Shown piece by piece: positions 58,798 to 64,000 of a stretch of DNA of 64,000 bases. The stretch covers positions 1 through 64,000 of the forward strand of contig CAYXMQ010000017.1 of assembly GCA_964466195.1 (NCBI GenBank), in the 5' to 3' direction. The first letter of the stretch is position 1; every line of letters starts with the position of its first letter. Source of the DNA: PFJX01 sp964466195 (GTDB lineage Bacteria > Pseudomonadota > Gammaproteobacteria > Burkholderiales > Thiobacillaceae). Position numbers and translations under genes: made by a program. The notes beneath the pieces are model-generated. The model worked only from the letters and a program-made list of their open reading frames with translations, did not search any database and was not told the origin of the DNA.

Positions 58798-59091
58798 TCA
58801 GTTCGTGCTATCCCAGTCGGAATGGCAGGTGCAGACCGGGCTGGTGGTGTTGTCGCAGCAAACGATCTTGCCCGCGCGGCAGCCGCAAACGCCTTTGTGA
58901 CCCTTGCAACAATCGCTCTGGCTGATCTGGGCGAGGTCGATGCGCGGCCCGCTTTGTTCCGGGCAGGCTTGCAGGAATGGCGTTGCTTGCGGCAGCACGG
59001 ACGCGACGGTCTGTGCGTTCTCGGCGAGCAGCGGCCCGGTTTGCATGACCGCGAATAGCGCAACCAGGCAAAGCAATAAATAGCGTTTCAT
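58798..59091 (-). CDS. small exported cysteine-rich protein
   Basis: A 97-residue protein with a signal peptide ('LLLCLVALFAVMQTGPLLA') and a mature C-terminus packed with cysteines ('DCCKGHKGVCGCRAGKIVCC', then 'CTCHSDW'). The spacing suggests disulfides or metal binding. The start is the ATG at 59091. No known family. Convergent with the cyclase gene. Confidence 0.72.
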   Translation of the reverse strand: MKRYLLLCLVALFAVMQTGPLLAENAQTVASVLPQATPFLQACPEQSGPRIDLAQISQSDCCKGHKGVCGCRAGKIVCCDNTTSPVCTCHSDWDSTN

Positions 59092-59516
59092 GAGGCCTCC
59101 AACGTGGTTCGTTACTACAAAAACGATCGAAAGCACGGATCGGTGCACCGCTTCAGTATCTGCCTATTCGGCCGGACGCTCTATGAAGTCGTTTGCCGGG
59201 CCGTCGCAACAACGACATGGACCCCTCAGGGGGGGCCGGGCAATTATCCCGTGCCGGGGTGCGGCCAGCCCGGCTCAGTCCGATACGCGGCGATTGGTAC
59301 CAACGAAGTGACTAAAGGCTCGATGCGGAAACCGAGTCCGAAAAGCCTGCGGACGCCTCGTCCTGATTCGACGCGCGGCCAAAGCGGGTCTCGCCGTCGC
59401 ACCGATATTCTCGTCGAGCGGTTGGTACATCAGACCCATCACCTGATATCGGCGTGCCCAAAAAAACGGGTAAAGTTTTTTCCGCGCAGACCGATAATAG
59501 TTGCAATCAGTTAACG
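59092..59516. other. intergenic region before the c-di-GMP riboswitch
   Basis: About 425 nt. One open frame crosses it but has no recognisable domain, ribosome site or codon preference like its neighbours, so no gene is called. The promoter of the riboswitch transcript should be in the right half. Confidence 0.4.
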
Positions 59517-59612
59517 CTGACCTGCAAAGGGCAAACCCATCGAAAGATGGGGACGCAAAGTCACCGGTCTAACGGGCTCACGCCCCATGACAGCGGGATC
59601 GCCAGGTACCTG
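59517..59612 (+). ncRNA. c-di-GMP-I (GEMM) riboswitch
   Basis: Diagnostic GEMM-I conserved blocks appear in order: GGGCAAACC, a P2 stem CCCATC-GAAA-GATGGG with its GNRA loop, GGGGACGCAAAG, CCGGTCTAA, then GACAGCGGGATCGCC and the closing AGGT. It senses c-di-GMP. A 9-bp hairpin follows at once (59612-59632), which could be the expression platform. It controls the DUF1631/EAL-HDOD pair downstream. Confidence 0.93.
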
Positions 59613-59632
59613 ATGGAGCCTCCGGCTCCATC
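59612..59632 (+). promoter_or_regulatory. hairpin after the riboswitch (likely expression platform)
   Basis: GATGGAGCC (59612-59620), TCC, GGCTCCATC (59624-59632), then CTTCCTTG, a poor T-tract. Whether c-di-GMP turns expression on or off cannot be read safely from this. Confidence 0.55.
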
Positions 59633-59749
59633 CTTCCTTGCCAGTCCCCCTTGTTTCATGCCCGACGGATTGCCCGGAAACGGGGCATTCCGGCCATTTC
59701 GGTTGCGGGAAGCGCGACTCGGGTCGCTCTGTGCGGCAAGGAAAGGATT

Positions 59750-61156
59750 ATGCGAGATGTAGATCTACAGCGAATGCACGCCAGGCTTGCCGACCCTGCC
59801 AGCCAAGCGGCGTGGGCGGCTTTGCCGATGCCGTTGCGCGAGTTTGGCGAGATCGCCGGGCAGCGGCTGTCGCAAAGCCTGGCGGATGCGTTGCGCCATG
59901 CGGCGCAATTGCTTTTTTCCGATGGCGCCCAGGCGCTGACTGCGTATGAGCGCGAGGCCATGCTGGATGCGGCCGAATTCGGCCGGAAATACAAGGACCG
60001 GCTGGTCGCCGATTTTCTGAGCCACTTCGAGCAACGCTATGTCCGTGCATGCCAGTACAAGCCGACGCTGATGACGGCCTTCCGAATTGACTTCGATGCG
60101 CACGATCTTCAGATCGTCAATCACGACTTGCTGGATGACTCGCTGGAACCCGGTTTGCTGGCGCAGGACATCCAGAATTTATGCTGGGGTTCTTTGCATA
60201 TTCTGACCCGCCATTTCGGCAAGCTGCTTGGCGCGGAAGCGATCGGTCCGAACGACATGCCTCTCAGTCCCCGGCTGATCGAAGCGGCCTTGTCCGATGC
60301 GGTGCGTTCGCAGACTTGGCGACATGACGCGAAATTTCGTCTGGTTCGCCGTCTGCGAAAGTATCTGCCGGAGCAGGTCGACAGGCTGTATTGCGATCTG
60401 GCCGAATTGATGGACCCTGCCGTTCAGCGCTGCGCTACCGAATTCGCCACATTTCCAGTGTTAGCCGCCGAGCCGGGCGGCCATGCGTCAGGCCGTGCCG
60501 GCCATGACCCGGGTGTGGAGAAACGCACGAATCAGCTCGTTGCCCCACCCGTTGATCCGCTTGCGGGCGCACTGGCCCTGGCGGCCGAACGCAAAATTGC
60601 AGCGCGCAGTCAGGGCGATGCCGCCGCCGGACTGGGGCGTCGCGTCGTCAGCGATGGCCATGTCGCTCCGCAGCGCACCAGGCTGCTTGCTGCCGCCGGC
60701 GCAAGCCAAGTTGAAGCCGGGCCAGTGCACGCTGCGCCTGGCGTGCAGGCTGAGTTGGCGAAATCCAAGCCGAAAGGCCAGGTCGTTAGCTCTTCCACAC
60801 CGCGTTCGGCGGTATCGACCGCATTGCGGCAGGGTGTCGCCGCCCGTGCGGTCGCCCAGACCCAGGCCGCGTCGCCGGCCGAGCCGGTCCCGCCCGGCGA
60901 CGCTCTGGCAGGGCTGAAGAGCGGCGCCTGGCTGGCGTTACGCAATGCAGCGGGCGGCTGGCAGGAGCTCAAACTGGCCTGGATCAGCCCGCACCGGAGC
61001 TTGTTCGTATTGACTAACCGCCGCGGCGAACGCGCGCTCTCGTTGGTGGCTGCGGACTTGGCCGCCGCGTTGCGGGAGGGCCGTGCGCGCATCGTCATGC
61101 CGCGCGAGGCCAATACATCCGATCCGGGCGGGCGGATCACCAAGAAAACCGCTTGA
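59750..61156 (+). CDS. DUF1631 family protein, short form
   Basis: A 468-residue DUF1631 protein. The N-terminal domain ('AQALTAYEREAMLDAAEFGR', 'YKPTLMTAFRIDFDAHDLQI') and the C-terminal PilZ-like end ('GAWLALRNAAGGWQELKLAW', 'SPHRSLFVLTNRRGERALSL') are present, separated by an Ala/Pro-rich low-complexity linker (about 240-395). Most DUF1631 proteins are longer. The start is the ATG at 59750 with AAGGAAAGG upstream; the frame extends to 59651 without support. It lies downstream of a c-di-GMP riboswitch and 12 nt before the EAL-HDOD gene, which points to a c-di-GMP effector role. Confidence 0.85.
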   Translation: MRDVDLQRMHARLADPASQAAWAALPMPLREFGEIAGQRLSQSLADALRHAAQLLFSDGAQALTAYEREAMLDAAEFGRKYKDRLVADFLSHFEQRYVRACQYKPTLMTAFRIDFDAHDLQIVNHDLLDDSLEPGLLAQDIQNLCWGSLHILTRHFGKLLGAEAIGPNDMPLSPRLIEAALSDAVRSQTWRHDAKFRLVRRLRKYLPEQVDRLYCDLAELMDPAVQRCATEFATFPVLAAEPGGHASGRAGHDPGVEKRTNQLVAPPVDPLAGALALAAERKIAARSQGDAAAGLGRRVVSDGHVAPQRTRLLAAAGASQVEAGPVHAAPGVQAELAKSKPKGQVVSSSTPRSAVSTALRQGVAARAVAQTQAASPAEPVPPGDALAGLKSGAWLALRNAAGGWQELKLAWISPHRSLFVLTNRRGERALSLVAADLAAALREGRARIVMPREANTSDPGGRITKKTA

Positions 61157-61168
61157 TAAGGGAGCGCC

Positions 61169-62464
61169 ATGATTTCATCGACCTTGCCGTCATCGAGTCT
61201 GCCTGTAGCCTTGTCCGACACCGAACGGGCCATCGGCGAGGCTGTTCGCCTGCCCCGATACATCACCCGCCAGCCCTTGCTGGATGCGGACTTTCGCATC
61301 CTCGGCTATGAACTCAAGATCAACGCGGCGAGCCCGCTGCCGGTTCTCCCCGGCGCGAACAGTCTGCAGCAAATCCAGGACGAAGCCTTGCTGGTCAGTA
61401 TCGTCGATCTCGAATACCAACAGGCCTTGGGCCGCAAACTGACGCTGCTCAATCTCGATGCGCTCTCGCTGGACAATCCTTTGTTGGAAAAACTGCCGCA
61501 CGAGAGCGCCGTGATCGCCCTGCAGCCGACCCTCCCCACGCCGTCACTGCTGGCGCGCTGCCAGGCGCTGGCCCGAAATGGTTACGCGCTGGCCCTCGAC
61601 GAAGCCGCTCTGTCGGCCGGCATGATCCCGCTGGCTCTTTACAGCCGATATCTGCGCTTCGATGTCGGCGACAACGATTTGATGTCGCTGTGTGACCGGT
61701 TGGTGCGCATCCACGCCATCCAGGGTCCGCGCCTGATCGCCCACAACGTGGAAACCGAGGAGGCCTTCTCGGCTTGCAAGAAACTTTCCTTTGACGTGTA
61801 CCAGGGCTATTTTTTCACCCAGGTCAGGCCCGCTGCCGCGCGCGATATCGACACCAGCCGCCTGCGCATCGTCAAACTGTTGAATCTGGTCGCCAGCCAT
61901 GTGGAATTTCCGCTGATCGAGGCGGAATTCAAGCCGGATCCCGGATTGACCTACAAGTTGCTGCGCTTCATCAATTCCCCGGCAGTGGGGTTGCGCAGTC
62001 CGATCCGCTCGATCATCCATGCGCTGCTGATGCTCGGCCACGATCAACTCTATCGTTGGCTGACGCTGTTATTGTTCACCCACTGCGAAACCGACGGACG
62101 CAGCCGCGCTTTGCTGCGCACGGCGCTGATCCGAGCCCGCTTCGCGGAAAACCTGGGAGAAGGCCGACTGGGGGTGGAGGATCGCGGCGGGTTGTTCATT
62201 GTCGGCATCCTGTCCATGCTGGACGCGTTGCTCAATCTGGCGTTGGAACGGGCGCTCGCCGTCCTCAATCTGACGCAACCGGTCGTCGACGCCCTGTTGC
62301 ATGATCGCGGCGTCTACGCACCCTATCTGCGCCTTGCCATCGCTTGTGAACGCGGCGATCGCCAGTCGATCGGCCAGATCGCGGATACATTGGGGCTGAG
62401 TCCCGAAGCCGTCAATCTCGCCCATATGAATGCGTTGATCTGGTCCGAAGGCATGGACCTGTAA
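61169..62464 (+). CDS. EAL-HDOD protein, degenerate EAL (YuxH-like)
   Basis: A 431-residue protein with an N-terminal EAL fold and a C-terminal HDOD domain. The EAL catalytic signature is lost ('ILGYELKINAAS' replaces Glu-Ala-Leu, and other metal ligands are altered), so it should bind or signal rather than hydrolyse c-di-GMP. 'KKLSFDVYQGYFFTQVRP' is the family block before HDOD. The HDOD part shows 'PGLTYKLLRFINSPAVGLRS' and 'MLGHDQLYRWLTLLLF'. It is cotranscribed with the DUF1631 gene under the c-di-GMP riboswitch. Confidence 0.9.
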   Translation: MISSTLPSSSLPVALSDTERAIGEAVRLPRYITRQPLLDADFRILGYELKINAASPLPVLPGANSLQQIQDEALLVSIVDLEYQQALGRKLTLLNLDALSLDNPLLEKLPHESAVIALQPTLPTPSLLARCQALARNGYALALDEAALSAGMIPLALYSRYLRFDVGDNDLMSLCDRLVRIHAIQGPRLIAHNVETEEAFSACKKLSFDVYQGYFFTQVRPAAARDIDTSRLRIVKLLNLVASHVEFPLIEAEFKPDPGLTYKLLRFINSPAVGLRSPIRSIIHALLMLGHDQLYRWLTLLLFTHCETDGRSRALLRTALIRARFAENLGEGRLGVEDRGGLFIVGILSMLDALLNLALERALAVLNLTQPVVDALLHDRGVYAPYLRLAIACERGDRQSIGQIADTLGLSPEAVNLAHMNALIWSEGMDL

Positions 62465-62478
62465 CCGTCAGCGCTTGA

Positions 62479-64000
62479 TCACTTCTTTTTCGGCGGCAGC
62501 AGGTCGGTGATGGTGCCTTCCGCCATTTCAGCGGCGAAGCAGAGGGTTTCCGACAACGTCGGGTGCGCGTGGATGGTGAGGCCGATGTCCTCCGCCGTGG
62601 CGCCCATCTCGATCGCCAGTACGGCTTCGGCCAGCAGTTCGCCGGCATTGATGCCGACGATGCCGGCGCCGATGACGCGGCCGGAGGCCTTGTCCATGAT
62701 CAGCTTGGTCAGGCCTTCGGTGCGGGCGATGGACAGCGCGCGACCGCTGGCCGCCCACGGGAAGGCGCCTTTTTCGATCTCGATGCCTTGCGCCTTGGCG
62801 TCTGTTTCCGTGATGCCGACCCAGGCGACTTCCGGGTCGGTGTAGGCGACCGACGGGATGGCCAGGGCCTGGAATTCCACTTTGTGGCCAGCGATGACCT
62901 CGGCCGCAACCTTGCCTTCGTGTGTGGCTTTGTGCGCCAGCATGGGCTGGCCGACGATGTCGCCGATCGCGAAGATGTGCGGCACGTTGCTGCGCATCTG
63001 CTTGTCGACCGGGATGAAACCCTGTTCGGTGACGCTGACGCCGGCGGCTTCCGCACCGATCAGCTTGCCGTTGGGGCGGCGGCCGATGGCGACCAGGACG
63101 CGGTCGTAGACCTGGATCTCTTCCTGGTCGCCGGCCATGAGGGTGACGTGGATGCCGTCCTTTTTCGCGGCCATGCCGGTGACGCCGGTATTGAGCAGTA
63201 TCTTCTCGAAGCGCTTCGCCATGCGCTTGGCCAGAGGCTTGACCAAGTCGGCGTCGCAGCCGGGAATCAATGCGCCGCCGCGCTCGACGACGGTGACCTT
63301 GCTGCCGAGCGCGTCGTACACGGTGCCCATTTCCAGGCCGATGATGCCGCCGCCGATGACCAGCAAGCGTTTGGGGATATCGGCCAGAGCAAGCGCGCCG
63401 GTGGAGTCCATGACCCGCTCGTCGTCCGGTTGGAAAGGCAGCTTGATGGCCTGTGAGCCGGCCGCGATGATGGCGTGGTCGAACGACAGGGTTTGAATGC
63501 CGCCGTCGTCGCTGCGCACTTGTATTTGATGTGTGCCGGTGAATTGAGCCACGCCGTGCACAACACGGATATTGCGCTGCTTGGCCAGCTTGGTCAGGCC
63601 GCCGGTGAGCTTGGCGACGACGTCGTTGGCTTTCCACGTGCGCAGGCTTGCGAGGTCGACTTGCGGCGGACCGAAACGGACGCCGTGCGCGGCCATCTCT
63701 TCCGCTTCGGTGATCAAGCGGGCGGTATGCAGCAGAGCTTTCGACGGGATGCAGCCGACGTTGAGGCAGACGCCGCCGAGGTCGGGGTAGCGTTCCACCA
63801 ACACCACCTGCAGGCCGAGGTCGGCGGCGCGGAAGGCGGCGGTATAGCCGCCGGGGCCGGCGCCGAGGACGAGGACCTGGGCATGGCTGTCGCTCGGGTG
63901 AGCAGGGGGCGGGGAGCTATCCGGTTGCTGACCCGGAGTCGATGGCGATTCCGTTGCAGCATCGGTTTTCCCGCTTTCCGCTTCCTGCTCACCGCTCACT
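62479..64000 (-). CDS. lpdA: dihydrolipoyl dehydrogenase, 5' end outside the window
   Basis: The E3 flavoprotein of 2-oxoacid dehydrogenase complexes, oxidising dihydrolipoyl groups with NAD. FAD site 'VLGAGPGGYTAAFRAADLG', redox disulfide 'GGVCLNVGCIPSKALLH', NAD site 'VIGGGIIGLEMGTVYDALGS', and the C-terminal His-Pro 'TIHAHPTLSET'. The frame is open to the window edge. A GTG at 63999 exists, but the first 40 residues are an Ser/Pro/Glu linker ('PSTPGQQPDSSPPPAHPSDS'), as in betaproteobacterial Lpd proteins with an N-terminal lipoyl domain, so the gene probably continues past the right end. Confidence 0.94.
   Translation of the reverse strand, partial: VSGEQEAESGKTDAATESPSTPGQQPDSSPPPAHPSDSHAQVLVLGAGPGGYTAAFRAADLGLQVVLVERYPDLGGVCLNVGCIPSKALLHTARLITEAEEMAAHGVRFGPPQVDLASLRTWKANDVVAKLTGGLTKLAKQRNIRVVHGVAQFTGTHQIQVRSDDGGIQTLSFDHAIIAAGSQAIKLPFQPDDERVMDSTGALALADIPKRLLVIGGGIIGLEMGTVYDALGSKVTVVERGGALIPGCDADLVKPLAKRMAKRFEKILLNTGVTGMAAKKDGIHVTLMAGDQEEIQVYDRVLVAIGRRPNGKLIGAEAAGVSVTEQGFIPVDKQMRSNVPHIFAIGDIVGQPMLAHKATHEGKVAAEVIAGHKVEFQALAIPSVAYTDPEVAWVGITETDAKAQGIEIEKGAFPWAASGRALSIARTEGLTKLIMDKASGRVIGAGIVGINAGELLAEAVLAIEMGATAEDIGLTIHAHPTLSETLCFAAEMAEGTITDLLPPKKK

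Noticed and set aside
59104..59514. 136-codon frame upstream of the riboswitch
   Set aside because: No homology features, poor start, and codon use unlike neighbours.

Overview
The window is a chromosomal segment of a GC-rich betaproteobacterium, probably a sulfur oxidiser of the Nitrosomonadales/Hydrogenophilales type. The signs are a SoxX-SoxA fusion cytochrome, the ppsR/ppsA pair, gcvR, slyX, an IF-1 with an extended tail, a DUF1631 protein, and an Lpd with an Ala/Pro-rich linker at its N terminus. The taxon is inferred from gene content only. No rRNA, tRNA or CRISPR array was recognised.

Layout. 1-9.6 kb: a YhcC-like radical SAM protein, an NnrS-like membrane protein and a DUF2249 protein (minus strand); a TlpA-like thioredoxin; the decayed end of a LytTR response regulator; a GlpQ-like phosphodiesterase; tadA coupled to an L,D-transpeptidase; soxXA; and an RhlE helicase. 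9.6-12.1 kb: a YgiQ radical SAM protein. 12.1-24.8 kb: the accessory heart of the window, a rearranged type I restriction-modification locus. 24.8-48.6 kb: housekeeping genes (truC, yaeQ, S4 protein, pgm, infA, cspA, an RND efflux pair, methyltransferase, SDR, MltB, gcvR, ppsR/ppsA, a CDP-alcohol phosphatidyltransferase, rbgA, hydratase, slyX, NYN protein). 48.7-64 kb: a periplasmic binding protein with a diguanylate cyclase, ettA, a MarR-like regulator, a TM-helix protein, an ABC-F protein, a class III cyclase, a c-di-GMP-I riboswitch ahead of a DUF1631 and EAL-HDOD pair, and lpdA running off the right edge.

The type I locus is the main discovery. hsdR and hsdS are intact, but no intact hsdM is present. 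The last 52 codons of hsdR occur three times: at its own end, after a Phd/RelE toxin-antitoxin pair, and after a DUF4062/ATPase gene. The first codons of hsdM occur twice, once after an OLD nuclease and once after a pentapeptide-membrane/nucleotidyltransferase/small-protein cassette. A fic gene lies where the catalytic core of hsdM should be, and the hsdM C-terminus follows it. Twelve junctions are 4-nt ATGA stop/start overlaps. Five short palindromic repeats are inserted, three in frame in hsdR and two in the hsdM remnant. The locus looks like layered replacement of defence cassettes, with cut gene ends left as scars, while the whole stretch stays one translationally coupled unit.

A second theme is c-di-GMP and cyclic nucleotide signalling at 48.7-62.5 kb (GGDEF protein, class III cyclase, riboswitch, DUF1631 and EAL-HDOD proteins). 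The sulfur and periplasm theme is represented by soxXA, a TlpA-like protein and two methionine-rich exported proteins.
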